A DNA stretch of 64,000 nucleotides from Alkalimonas delamerensis (GTDB lineage: Bacteria > Pseudomonadota > Gammaproteobacteria > Enterobacterales > Alteromonadaceae). The stretch lies in assembly GCF_030717955.1 (NCBI RefSeq), contig NZ_JAUZVY010000004.1:62001-126000 (forward strand), written 5' to 3'. The notes below the pieces were generated by a model. That model was not told where the DNA came from. It saw nothing but the letters and a program-made list of their open reading frames with translations, and made no database searches. Shown here in pieces: positions 7,910 to 17,428 of this stretch (position 1 is its first letter; each line of letters begins with the position of its first letter). The translations under genes were made by a program, and so were the position numbers.

Positions 7910-9889
7910 TCAGAGCTCCTGTTCCTCACTGGCTACAAACAAACCACCCAACCGCTCAACCCGACGGGTTAACGCCGTCTGCCAGACCGCAGTATTGGGG
8001 ATCACCAGGCTCAGTTGTTGCTTGGCCCGGGTAATGCCGGTGTAAATCAGTTCCTTAGAGAGAACCGGCGAATCACGGTCGGGTAAGATCATCACCGCAT
8101 GGCGAAACTCCGAACCCTGAGATTTGTGCACCGTCATCGCATAGACGGTTTCCACCGCATCCAGCCGGCTGGGTAAAATCCAGCGAACGCCGGCGGGATT
8201 GGCCTCGGTGACAGGTGCCGGGAATACCACCCGCAGCCGTTGATCACTGGGATGCTTCAGCACAATGCCGATATCGCCATTGTTTAAATTCAGGCTGTAG
8301 TCGTTGCTGGTAACCATCACCGGCCGACCGTGGTACCAGGCACCACTTCCGCTGGCTGAGCCTGAACGCAGCAGCTGCTCCATCATCCGGTTCAACTGCT
8401 GCTGGCCCCAGGGGCCGGATCGAAGGGCAGTCAGCAGCTGGTAATCGGCATAGGTCGACAACACCCTGGCCGCCCAGGCATTGATGGCTTCTTCCTCCCC
8501 GACTTCCCCTTGATTGCACAGCGCTATAAAGCTTGCAAAGCCGCTGGCAAGTTCACGCCAAAATGCGCTGGCTTTCGGGTCGGCTGCCAGGGCTGGCATG
8601 GATTGGCCTGCCACAACCGCAAGTGAAGGTGCAGGCAGCAGCCTGATCTTGGTTAACGCCTGATTGGCCGCGTCGACATCGCAGGCATTCACAGCCAGTG
8701 CCAGATCGGCAATGGCGCCCTGAAAGCGCTCGGAGCCTTCCAGCATCACAATGTGATCGTGCAACCCTGGCGCAACGGAGGCAGCTGGCTCTGGGAGGGT
8801 TTCACCACTGGCAGCCATCAGCCACTGTCGATGCGCCGCTGAGTAATGGCGATATTTGGCGCCCTGGCATAAGGACGCCAAAATGGAACCGGCTTCCACC
8901 GGAGCCAGTTGATCTTTATCGCCGAGCAAAATCAACCGGGTGTGCGATCCAATTGCATCGAGCAGCGCATCGAACATTTCGGTATCGATCATCGATGCCT
9001 CGTCCACCACCACCACATCAAAAGGCAGTGGCATGGCACTGTTATGGCGGAAATAACGGCTGTTGCGCTGCGATCCCAACAGGCGATGCAAGGTGGAGGC
9101 CTTGCGGCTAAGCGCCGATTTCACCCGCAACAGCGCCGGGTTATCGGTATCGGCTAAGGCCGCATTAACCGACTCTTCCATCCGGGCCGCCGCTTTTCCG
9201 GTTGGCGCGGCCAGCGCGATCCGCAAGTGCTCATGAAAGGACAGCAAGGTCGCCAATACCCGCACCACCGTATAAGTTTTGCCGGTACCAGGACCGCCGG
9301 TAATGACACTGAAGTGCTGTTTCGCGGCATTGGCACAGGCCAAACGTTGCCAGCTGATGGCATCGTTTTTCGGCGCAATCAGCTGCGCGATAACAGCGCG
9401 AAGCGGCTCGGCAGGACCAGCCTGTTGCAGTTGTGCGGTCCGGTCGCCAAGCCATGTGGCAATGCGCTGCTCGTACTGCCAATAACGGCGCAAATACAAC
9501 AGCTGACGCTGCGGATCCCAGACCAAAGGTTGCAAGGCATCGACTGCATCGGCACCTGCAACACAAAGCACCGAATCACAGCGGTTAAGCGCTGCCACCA
9601 ACTGCGCCAGATCGGGCATCAAATCACGAAACTGCGTCTCAAACTCAGAGCTGCTGTCATCGATTCCCAGGGTTTTCACCGGATCGCGCAAAAGCTGCGG
9701 CAAGGACAAACAGGTATGACCGCGACCAACCTGATAGGACACCAAAGCACCCAGGGCCGCGATGGGCTCCAGAGTGCCTGCACCTTGCAACAAACTGCCA
9801 AGCTGAGCGTCGATGGCGCGCAACAGTCCTTGCTGTTGCCAAAGTTCGATGGTGTTTTTGGCTGCGAACAAGCGGCTGGCTTCAGGCAT
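7910..9889 (-). CDS. recD: Exodeoxyribonuclease V alpha chain, RecD helicase
   Basis: 5'-to-3' helicase motor of RecBCD, which unwinds double-strand ends and loads RecA after Chi. The 659-aa protein shows Walker A (GGPGTGKTYT), the DEAS Walker B motif and the C-terminal TVHKSQGSEF helicase motif. I placed the start at ATG 9889, preceded by AGGAG; the frame stays open 14 codons upstream but that part lies in the end of recB. It overlaps recB by 8 bases and is last in the recC-recB-recD unit. Confidence 0.95.
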   Translation of the reverse strand: MPEASRLFAAKNTIELWQQQGLLRAIDAQLGSLLQGAGTLEPIAALGALVSYQVGRGHTCLSLPQLLRDPVKTLGIDDSSSEFETQFRDLMPDLAQLVAALNRCDSVLCVAGADAVDALQPLVWDPQRQLLYLRRYWQYEQRIATWLGDRTAQLQQAGPAEPLRAVIAQLIAPKNDAISWQRLACANAAKQHFSVITGGPGTGKTYTVVRVLATLLSFHEHLRIALAAPTGKAAARMEESVNAALADTDNPALLRVKSALSRKASTLHRLLGSQRNSRYFRHNSAMPLPFDVVVVDEASMIDTEMFDALLDAIGSHTRLILLGDKDQLAPVEAGSILASLCQGAKYRHYSAAHRQWLMAASGETLPEPAASVAPGLHDHIVMLEGSERFQGAIADLALAVNACDVDAANQALTKIRLLPAPSLAVVAGQSMPALAADPKASAFWRELASGFASFIALCNQGEVGEEEAINAWAARVLSTYADYQLLTALRSGPWGQQQLNRMMEQLLRSGSASGSGAWYHGRPVMVTSNDYSLNLNNGDIGIVLKHPSDQRLRVVFPAPVTEANPAGVRWILPSRLDAVETVYAMTVHKSQGSEFRHAVMILPDRDSPVLSKELIYTGITRAKQQLSLVIPNTAVWQTALTRRVERLGGLFVASEEQEL

Positions 9890-12800
9890 GGGCTTCTCCT
9901 TGTGCCAGGAACTCGTTTTCCAGGGCTTCAATCAGCTGCCGAGGTGGTCGGTCAATAAAAGCACCACGGCTGTCGGCATGATGGCCGCGCAAAAACAAAT
10001 AGACGGCGCCACCGACATGGCGATCGTAGCAATAGGCCTCGCCCAGTCTGGCTTTGAGTAATTTGTGCAGCGCCAGGGTGTAGAGTACGTACTGCAAATC
10101 GTAGCGGCTGGCCAGAATTTTGCTGCGCATGGCGTCAAGGCTGTAATCGGTGTCGTGCTCCCCCAACCAGTTCGACTTGTAGTCCGCCACGTAGTATTTG
10201 CCGTGGTACTCGAACACCAGGTCAATAAAGCCTTTGAGCATGCCGTTCAGTCGGGTCGCGTCCAGCTTCGGCCGCGGATACGCCGGCTGAATGTGCTGGG
10301 CTATCAGCGCGTCCAGCCGTGTGGTGCTGACCTGGCGGGTTTCAAACCAAAACTCAGGCTCGGCTTTGTAGCTGGTCAAACCAGCCAGCGCAACACTGCC
10401 GCCTGAAGACTCCGCTGCGCCTGGCAACTCAAAACGAAGCTGCAAAAACTGCTGCAGCCAGCTATCGAGCGTGGCACGGTGCTCTTGCCAAAACGGACTT
10501 TGACAGGCTTTATCCAGCATGCTCGCTCGTACCTCTGGGTTTTGCGCAACCTCGGCAAAACCAAGTTCAGCCACCTCTTCCAGCAAAGTGTGCAAAAAGG
10601 TACCCGGCCCTGCTCCTTTGGGCAAATGATGAATGCGGCCAGCGCCGTTTTCTGTACGAATCACCTTGTCTGATGCCTGTTCGAACCCGGCTGGTACAGC
10701 ATGATCATCAGCCACCACCGCTGGCACAGCATCATCCCGTGCTCCCTCAAGGGTGTTCATCTGCAGCGGGCTATCGGGTGTCAGCATCTCAGAGCCGTAA
10801 CTGAGCGCACTGTAGCTGCTGACCGACCAGTAGCGCGCCTTAAAATCCCCGCTAAATACGCGGGCGGAAAGTGACTCCAGGGACCACACGCCAAGCTTCA
10901 GTTGCACCAACTCGGTCTCTTGCATCAAAGAAACCTCGGTATGAAGTACGCCAGCGGGCTGCCAACGCTGGCGCGCTTTTTCCAGCACATCGCTTTGCTT
11001 GTTGCTGATGCGTTCATCGCCATACAACAGATAAAACAGCGGGTTGTGCTCTGGATCGCCCAGCGCCTGCAAGGTAACAAAGGTAGCAAATTCGGCCCGG
11101 GTTAAAGCCACGTACATTTTACGCACATCCTCTGCCAGCATCTCCCGAAGAATGCAGGACTTTGCCTCTTCGTCACCGGCACTCCAGGCAACTTTTTTAA
11201 CCCGCTCTCCTTGGGAGTTCAGCACATGGTAGCGCTGCGGGAACCGGTGCTCACTTAACCGATATTTTTGCTCCACGGTATAAGCAGCAAAAGGCATAAA
11301 CACCAAAGGGTACTGCAAGCCTTTCGACTTGTGGTAGGTAATCACTTTCACCAGTGCTTCGTCGCTTTCAAGGCGCAATTGCAAGGCTTCGCTGTTGGTG
11401 CGCTTGCCACTGCTGCCATCCGGGCCAGCCGCAATGCGGTATTCCTGAACCTGCTGCGCAAAGTACGCTTCCAGGCTGGCGATGCCCTCATGCTTGATGC
11501 TCTCTTGCTGCAGCAATTCACAGATATGCAGGGCGTCCGCTAATTGACGCTCCCCCTGGCGCGCATCGGCCAGCAACCGCGCCGGCACCTGAAAATCATG
11601 CAATAAACCTTGCAGCGCCGCCAAAATGCCAAAACGCTGCCACAGTTCGTGGTAGCCCATAAAGCGCTCGACCGCGCCCTCCCACACCAACTCGTTTTCC
11701 TGATAGTCAATCAGACGGGCCAGCGGCTCGGCCAATAACGGCGTTGCCAGCGCACGCCGCACCCGGCTTGGATCCCGCGGCTGCGCGCAGGCCTGCACCA
11801 GCGCCAGCAAATCGTTGGCGACCGGCTGCGCATAGACAGAGTCACTTTCCGACAGATAGACACTTCGGATCCCACGTTTGCTAAGCTCGGACCGGATCAG
11901 TCGCGCTTCTTTGGCATTGGCCACCAGCACCGCAATATCTTTCGGAGCCACCGCAGTACGAGCATCCCCTTGATAAAAACCTGCTTTATCGCTGTTTAAC
12001 AGCTGGGCAATCAGGTTGGCATGGTAGCGGGCTGCTGGTTTTTGGTAGGCCTCTTTATTGGCCGCAGGCTCTGGGGCCAGATGCCAGTGCAGCGCGGCAG
12101 TTTCGGTGCCATCCAGCCCTTTGAACACCTTATTTCGGCCATTGGCGGCAACTTCGACAAAGGGAATGTCGTCTTTGTACAAAAAAGCCCCGCGGCGGCT
12201 GTTGTCATCGGCACGACGAAACAGCGCATTGACCGCCGCCACCATGGGTTCACTGGAGCGGAAGTTTGTCGCCAGATTGTAATGCCTTCCCTCGGTGGCT
12301 TGGCGGGCTTTTAGGTAGGTAAAAATATCGGCGTTACGAAAGCTGTAAATGGCTTGCTTAGGATCGCCAATCAGGAAGATACCAGTCTCTGCATCATTGC
12401 GCTTTACCCGATAAATGGTATCGAAAATTTCATACTGCACCGGATCGGTGTCCTGAAACTCGTCCACCAGCGCCACCGGGTACTGTTCACGGATGCATTG
12501 CGCTAAAAACAGGCCATTGGGCCCCCGCAAGGCATCGCGCAGCCGGGTCAGCATGTCGTCGAAGCCCATGATGGCAGCTTGCTGTTTCAGCTCCTGAAAG
12601 CGGGCATAAATATAGCCACTGGCATGCTGCAGCAAGGCCGAGTCGGCCTGTTTTGCGATGGCATTGCTCCGCTCGACATCGGCGGCAAAATCCTGAAACA
12701 CCACGGCACTGTCTGGCAGCTTGGTTTTGAATTTTTTGACTAGCTCATCGTACTGTAAGTATTTAGCATCTGAACTTTTCTCAATGGCAATGGCAATGGC

Positions 12801-13646
12801 GTCCGTACTCAGCCAGTGAGTCAGCGCCTGCGCTGCCGCTTTTCGGCCTTTGTTGCCGCTGTCTGGTAATTGCAAAATGGCATCCAACAGCTCCGAAGCA
12901 GTGCGATAACGGGCTTTTAGCGGTTGTATCTCAGCTTCGGCTTTGGCGCGCGCTTGCTGACGCGTTGCTGCTAACGGCTGGTAATCCCGGCTTGCCAGCA
13001 ACTCGCCTTCCGGCGCCCGGCCTATTTTTTTGACCAGCTGCTCCGGGGTTTCGACCAGAGCGATGATGTCGTTGACCAGCTCAGGCTCCAAGCGGTAGAT
13101 AAAGCGACGAAAATAATCTTCGGCGGCAGCGAGTTTGAGGGCATCTTCGTCGGTGTTGACCTCTTGTTCGAACAAGCTGCCACTGGCAAAGGCATGCTCG
13201 GTCAGCATTTTCTGACACCAGCCATTGATGGTGTGCACTGCCGACTCGTCCATCGACTCGGCGGCCAGCTCTAAACGCCGGGCCAGCCGACTCAGCTCAG
13301 CATCGCTGCAGCCAGCTTGCAGGTAATCGGCTTTGAGGTTCTGCAAAAAGGCATCCCCGGCGCTCGCCCCATGGTCCCGAAAGTAGCTCGCCGCTTCACT
13401 TAACCGGGCTCGGATCCGATCCGAAAGCTCAGCGGTAGCGGCCCGGGTAAAGGTCATCACCAGAATGTCTTTTGGCAACAGCTCCCGGGGAAAACACAAC
13501 TCAGGGCCGCCATGTTGCAGCACCAGGCGCAGATACAAGGCGGCAATGGTGTAGGTTTTTCCAGTGCCGGCACTGGCCTCAATCAAGCGGCTGCCGCGCA
13601 GCGGAAAGTCCAGCGGGTTGGTCAACAGATTGGCTGCCGTACTCAT
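9882..13646 (-). CDS. recB: Exodeoxyribonuclease V beta chain, RecB helicase-nuclease
   Basis: 3'-to-5' helicase and sole nuclease of RecBCD. The 1254-aa length is close to the 1180 aa of E. coli RecB. Walker A (EASAGTGKTYT) lies near residue 25, and the UvrD-type DEFQDTDPVQ and NFRSS motifs are present. The C-terminal nuclease domain has GTFLHTLLEE, then GFIDLVFEY and VADYKSNWLG, which hold the metal-binding Asp and the Asp-Tyr-Lys catalytic block. The start overlaps the recC stop (ATGA) and has GGGAGG upstream. No ptrA lies between recC and recB, unlike in E. coli. Confidence 0.96.
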   Translation of the reverse strand: MSTAANLLTNPLDFPLRGSRLIEASAGTGKTYTIAALYLRLVLQHGGPELCFPRELLPKDILVMTFTRAATAELSDRIRARLSEAASYFRDHGASAGDAFLQNLKADYLQAGCSDAELSRLARRLELAAESMDESAVHTINGWCQKMLTEHAFASGSLFEQEVNTDEDALKLAAAEDYFRRFIYRLEPELVNDIIALVETPEQLVKKIGRAPEGELLASRDYQPLAATRQQARAKAEAEIQPLKARYRTASELLDAILQLPDSGNKGRKAAAQALTHWLSTDAIAIAIEKSSDAKYLQYDELVKKFKTKLPDSAVVFQDFAADVERSNAIAKQADSALLQHASGYIYARFQELKQQAAIMGFDDMLTRLRDALRGPNGLFLAQCIREQYPVALVDEFQDTDPVQYEIFDTIYRVKRNDAETGIFLIGDPKQAIYSFRNADIFTYLKARQATEGRHYNLATNFRSSEPMVAAVNALFRRADDNSRRGAFLYKDDIPFVEVAANGRNKVFKGLDGTETAALHWHLAPEPAANKEAYQKPAARYHANLIAQLLNSDKAGFYQGDARTAVAPKDIAVLVANAKEARLIRSELSKRGIRSVYLSESDSVYAQPVANDLLALVQACAQPRDPSRVRRALATPLLAEPLARLIDYQENELVWEGAVERFMGYHELWQRFGILAALQGLLHDFQVPARLLADARQGERQLADALHICELLQQESIKHEGIASLEAYFAQQVQEYRIAAGPDGSSGKRTNSEALQLRLESDEALVKVITYHKSKGLQYPLVFMPFAAYTVEQKYRLSEHRFPQRYHVLNSQGERVKKVAWSAGDEEAKSCILREMLAEDVRKMYVALTRAEFATFVTLQALGDPEHNPLFYLLYGDERISNKQSDVLEKARQRWQPAGVLHTEVSLMQETELVQLKLGVWSLESLSARVFSGDFKARYWSVSSYSALSYGSEMLTPDSPLQMNTLEGARDDAVPAVVADDHAVPAGFEQASDKVIRTENGAGRIHHLPKGAGPGTFLHTLLEEVAELGFAEVAQNPEVRASMLDKACQSPFWQEHRATLDSWLQQFLQLRFELPGAAESSGGSVALAGLTSYKAEPEFWFETRQVSTTRLDALIAQHIQPAYPRPKLDATRLNGMLKGFIDLVFEYHGKYYVADYKSNWLGEHDTDYSLDAMRSKILASRYDLQYVLYTLALHKLLKARLGEAYCYDRHVGGAVYLFLRGHHADSRGAFIDRPPRQLIEALENEFLAQGEAHA

Positions 13647-16600
13647 GGCGCACCTCCCTGGCTGTCGTCCTGCTCAAGGGCTGGCAGCTCGCAGCACAGA
13701 GCCAGACCCTGCTCCAATCGAGTCATCGGGGCGTATAGAGTTTGCACTGCGGCCACAAAGGCGCTGTCATTTGGCAACAGCGAAAAATCCGGCTCGACCC
13801 GGGCTGCGTAGGGGTAACTCTGAGCCAGTTCATCCTGGCCATCCAACGCATTGAGCAGTCGCTCTGTTGCCTCAAGGCTTGCACCATCCGCGTCAAAGGC
13901 TGGCAGTTTTTTCCGGGCCAAGGTCAAGTTGCCATTTAACGCCTTCCAGTAAGTGTCGAGCCAGCTAACCGCCAATTCACCCACCACAGCGGATGGGTGC
14001 GACAACGACTGGGCATAAGCTGCCAGCAACTGTTCAAGTACCACTTTCGCCTGATCTGAGCTAACCGGAGGCAGACGGTGCAACTCGGCTTTATCCTTGT
14101 CTTTGCGGTACAACGCCATGGTGGTCACAACCCCCAACCGCGGATTTTGTCTGCGAACCGCACTGAGCAGCAAGTGCTTTAGGTAGGGCAAAAATCGATG
14201 TTTCGCCTCGGGTTTGCTGGCGGTCACCACCAACTGCAACACCTCACCGGCCGCATTGCTAAACAATTGAGTGGCACGCTCTTCAATCATCATCGGCATG
14301 GCTGTTGCTGTTCGAAACTCATAAAGCACCGCTTCATCGGCAATCGGCTGCCAGCCGGCCAATTGCGTTGACAGCTCCAGCAAGGGCGCGCTGACACGCT
14401 CCAGCGCTTGTTGCTGGATCCCTTCGCTGATGGTGCGGACCCCCAGAGCCCCTTCACGCTCCATCCGGGCAAAGATTGCGACAAAAGCAGGCTGCAAAGG
14501 CTGCAAATCGTCCAGCACCTCAAAAGTGCCCGCTTTTAACTGCGCACACAGCTGGGCAATGCCGCTTTGCAACAGTTCGCTGCTAAGCTGCCAGCGCTTA
14601 AGGCTATCCAGTGCAAAGGTTTCGCTGTCCCGGGTTTGCAGCTCGTTGCTGCCAAAGTAGGTGCCAAGGCGCTGGTTGAAAAAAGGCTGTGCCGGTTCCC
14701 GCAGAAAATTGACCAAAGTGCGCAGATTCAGCTGCAAACGCTGATCGTGCTCTGCGGTCCAGGGGGGCAGCTGTTGAGGCTCGGTTTCGCTGACACTTGG
14801 GGCGCGCGCAGCTTGCCACTCGCGGGCATAGGTAAAGAGACCGGTGCCGGCTGTCATGTAGTCCGGGTGAAAAGGCTGCAGTTTGTGCTCGGTTGTCAAA
14901 GCGGCCAGAAAGTCTTGCGGCGCCACTCCAGCCGGGCACCAGCCCTTGACCAGATGATCACGCAATTGCGCCACCAGCACTGACGGCGGCCACTCGCTGC
15001 CATCCTGAGCACTGCGCCCTACCCAGCTGATAGAAAACTTCTCGCGCGCTGACAACAAGGCCTCTAAAAACAGATAACGATCGTCATCGCGACGCGAGCG
15101 ATCCCCGGGTCGGTATTGATGGCGCATCAGATCAAAGTCGATGGCCGATTGACGACGTGGGTAAGCGTCATCGCTCATGCCGAGCAGGTAAATCTGCTTA
15201 AAAGGAATCGCACGCATCGGCATCAGGGTCGCAAAATTGACCGAACCGGCTAAAAAACGCTGGTTTAAACTGGGCTGATCAATGCCTCCCAGCCAACTTT
15301 CCTTGAAGGTGGCCAGTGTTAGCGGTGCCTGAAAACCGCTTTCTTCCACCACGACCAGCAGCTCGACAAGCTGCGCATTCAAATGCCCCATAAGCGTTAA
15401 ATCCGAGTCACTGGCCGGTTTAAATACCTGCGCCAACAGCGTCTCGGCGGCAGAGGCCCATTCGGTCAGGGCGTGCTCTTCGCTGGCAAAAGTCCACCAC
15501 TGGTTCAGCAGCTGGATAAAAAGCCCAAGCTTTCCGGCAGCATCGGCAGAAAGGCCCGCCACCTCATGGTAGGGCTCAATGGCGTGCCAGCGCTCTTGGG
15601 CATCGTCCGTCGGTCGGCCCATGGCGTAGCCGAACACCATGCGCTCTAATGCAAACCACCAGCTGTTGGTCAGCTCCTGTTCGGGCATATCAAACTGGGC
15701 TCGATGCTGAGCGCAAAGGCCCCAGCGGGCGCCAGCTTCGTCCAGCCATTGCCGCAGTTGCAACACCTCTTGTTCGGACAAGTCGAATGCCTGTTGAATC
15801 GACGGAACACCTAGCAGGGACAACACATCGGCCTGGCTCAGCCGTGATTGCTCAATGGTCAGCAGTTGCTCCAAAGCCACCATCAGCGGCTGCACATGGC
15901 GTTGTCCCTGATCGGCGATGCTGTATGGAATACGGCGATGGTCGTCCAGCCGGCCGAAGACTGCATCAATGTGCGGGGCATAAGCGTTGACGTCAGGCAC
16001 CATCACCATAACATCGCGCGGCTCAAGACTCGCGTCACGCTCAAAGGCAGCAAGCAGTTGATCGTGCAGGACTTCGACTTCACGCTGAATGCTGTGGCAA
16101 CTATGAAACTGAATCGAGCAATCAGGCTGGCCGGATGCAGCGTCGACCTGCCATCGCGTTCTGGTTTCCTGCACCGGACGCAAATGCAGCACATCGTTTT
16201 GCAGCTGCTGCAGCCTGTTGTGCACCGGTGCTTCGTCGAAAATTTCGAACTTCATGGCGTCAAATGCGCCCTGCTTTTCCAGGGTTTCATCGTACAAGTC
16301 CAGCAGATGAATGTAGTCCCTGCCCTGTTTGCCCCAACTGGCCAACAGCGGATGCGCATGCAAATGCAGCACATCGTCCGGTGTCTCCTCAGGCATACCT
16401 GGCTTTACAGGATGCCGCTTGTTGCTTGCCTGCTTCAGTACTTCTTTTAGCGCTTCTTTGCCATCGACAATATTGGCCCAATAGTGTTGGCAGGGGTTGT
16501 GCACGCAAAGCACAATTTGCATGCAGCCTTTCAGCGCATCCAGCACTTCGAGCGTTTGCTGCGGCAGTGACGAAATACCAAAAATGACCAGCCGCCTGGG

Positions 16601-17302
16601 CAGCCCGGCAGGTGGCGCCGTCAAGGTTTTGGCTTTGGCAACAAAGCGCCGGTGCAGCTCCGCTCGGTTGGTCCAAACTAAATCGGCACCAATGTCCTGC
16701 ACCAGAGCTTGCCATAATAGTGGCTGCCAACGACTATCCGAGGAAACCGGCTCGGTTTCAGAGCTTAAGATGGCACGGCCATCAGCCCAGTGCTCGAGCC
16801 AATCGGCCCGGTAGTTCTGATACTGATCGAACAAGTCGGCAATGCGGGCACTTAACTGAAAAAGTTTGCGTTCATTGAACTCGTCAGCAAACCCGGAAGC
16901 GCCGCTTCCTGTGGTTGCTAAATAGTTCTCCAGCACCCGAAATGCCTGACTGTCTGCATCTTGATGCTGAGCAATCAAACTGGGCAACAACCGCATGATG
17001 CGCCAGCTCAGGCGGTCTTTATCAAATGGCGAGGTTTTCGGAATGTCATCACCCAGGATGGTGCGGTAGGCTTTCCACACAAAACGCGCCGGCAAGGTCA
17101 CATCCAGCATGGCGGCAATGCCTTGCGATTGAGCCAGGTGTATTTTCAGCCACTGGGCAATGCCATTGCTTTGCACCAGCACGGTTTCTTGTTCCAGTGG
17201 CGCTAGCGGATAGCTGGCCATAAACTGCACCGCCACTGCGGTTAAGTCTTCCAGACGATGACTGTGCGCCACCACAAAACCAGGAGTGAGATTCTTTGTC
17301 AA
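13643..17302 (-). CDS. recC: Exodeoxyribonuclease V gamma chain, RecC
   Basis: RecC holds the complex together and reads Chi in the unwound strand. The protein (1219 aa from this start) keeps the typical N-terminal block with VLVQSNGIAQWLK and LPARFVWKAY. No ATG is available. I chose TTG at 17302 because AGGGA lies 7-8 bases before it and the resulting N terminus matches the start of E. coli RecC in position. A second TTG at 17380 would add 26 residues but has no ribosome-binding site. It is about 100 aa longer than E. coli RecC. First gene of the recCBD unit. Confidence 0.93.
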   Translation of the reverse strand: MTKNLTPGFVVAHSHRLEDLTAVAVQFMASYPLAPLEQETVLVQSNGIAQWLKIHLAQSQGIAAMLDVTLPARFVWKAYRTILGDDIPKTSPFDKDRLSWRIMRLLPSLIAQHQDADSQAFRVLENYLATTGSGASGFADEFNERKLFQLSARIADLFDQYQNYRADWLEHWADGRAILSSETEPVSSDSRWQPLLWQALVQDIGADLVWTNRAELHRRFVAKAKTLTAPPAGLPRRLVIFGISSLPQQTLEVLDALKGCMQIVLCVHNPCQHYWANIVDGKEALKEVLKQASNKRHPVKPGMPEETPDDVLHLHAHPLLASWGKQGRDYIHLLDLYDETLEKQGAFDAMKFEIFDEAPVHNRLQQLQNDVLHLRPVQETRTRWQVDAASGQPDCSIQFHSCHSIQREVEVLHDQLLAAFERDASLEPRDVMVMVPDVNAYAPHIDAVFGRLDDHRRIPYSIADQGQRHVQPLMVALEQLLTIEQSRLSQADVLSLLGVPSIQQAFDLSEQEVLQLRQWLDEAGARWGLCAQHRAQFDMPEQELTNSWWFALERMVFGYAMGRPTDDAQERWHAIEPYHEVAGLSADAAGKLGLFIQLLNQWWTFASEEHALTEWASAAETLLAQVFKPASDSDLTLMGHLNAQLVELLVVVEESGFQAPLTLATFKESWLGGIDQPSLNQRFLAGSVNFATLMPMRAIPFKQIYLLGMSDDAYPRRQSAIDFDLMRHQYRPGDRSRRDDDRYLFLEALLSAREKFSISWVGRSAQDGSEWPPSVLVAQLRDHLVKGWCPAGVAPQDFLAALTTEHKLQPFHPDYMTAGTGLFTYAREWQAARAPSVSETEPQQLPPWTAEHDQRLQLNLRTLVNFLREPAQPFFNQRLGTYFGSNELQTRDSETFALDSLKRWQLSSELLQSGIAQLCAQLKAGTFEVLDDLQPLQPAFVAIFARMEREGALGVRTISEGIQQQALERVSAPLLELSTQLAGWQPIADEAVLYEFRTATAMPMMIEERATQLFSNAAGEVLQLVVTASKPEAKHRFLPYLKHLLLSAVRRQNPRLGVVTTMALYRKDKDKAELHRLPPVSSDQAKVVLEQLLAAYAQSLSHPSAVVGELAVSWLDTYWKALNGNLTLARKKLPAFDADGASLEATERLLNALDGQDELAQSYPYAARVEPDFSLLPNDSAFVAAVQTLYAPMTRLEQGLALCCELPALEQDDSQGGAP

Positions 17303-17428
17303 CGCAAATTCCCTGTAAAAGCCAGGCTCAGTGCTGAGCTCGTTGTTGCTGCTGATTACCAGTGTTGCAGCGGGAAGCAACAGCTTAGCTGAATTGCCTG
17401 TCTGGTATCAAACCAATACCACGCTCAT

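Noticed and set aside
9227..9958. 243-codon plus-strand frame across recD
   Set aside because: Antisense to the conserved RecD N-terminal part, with no recognisable protein features.
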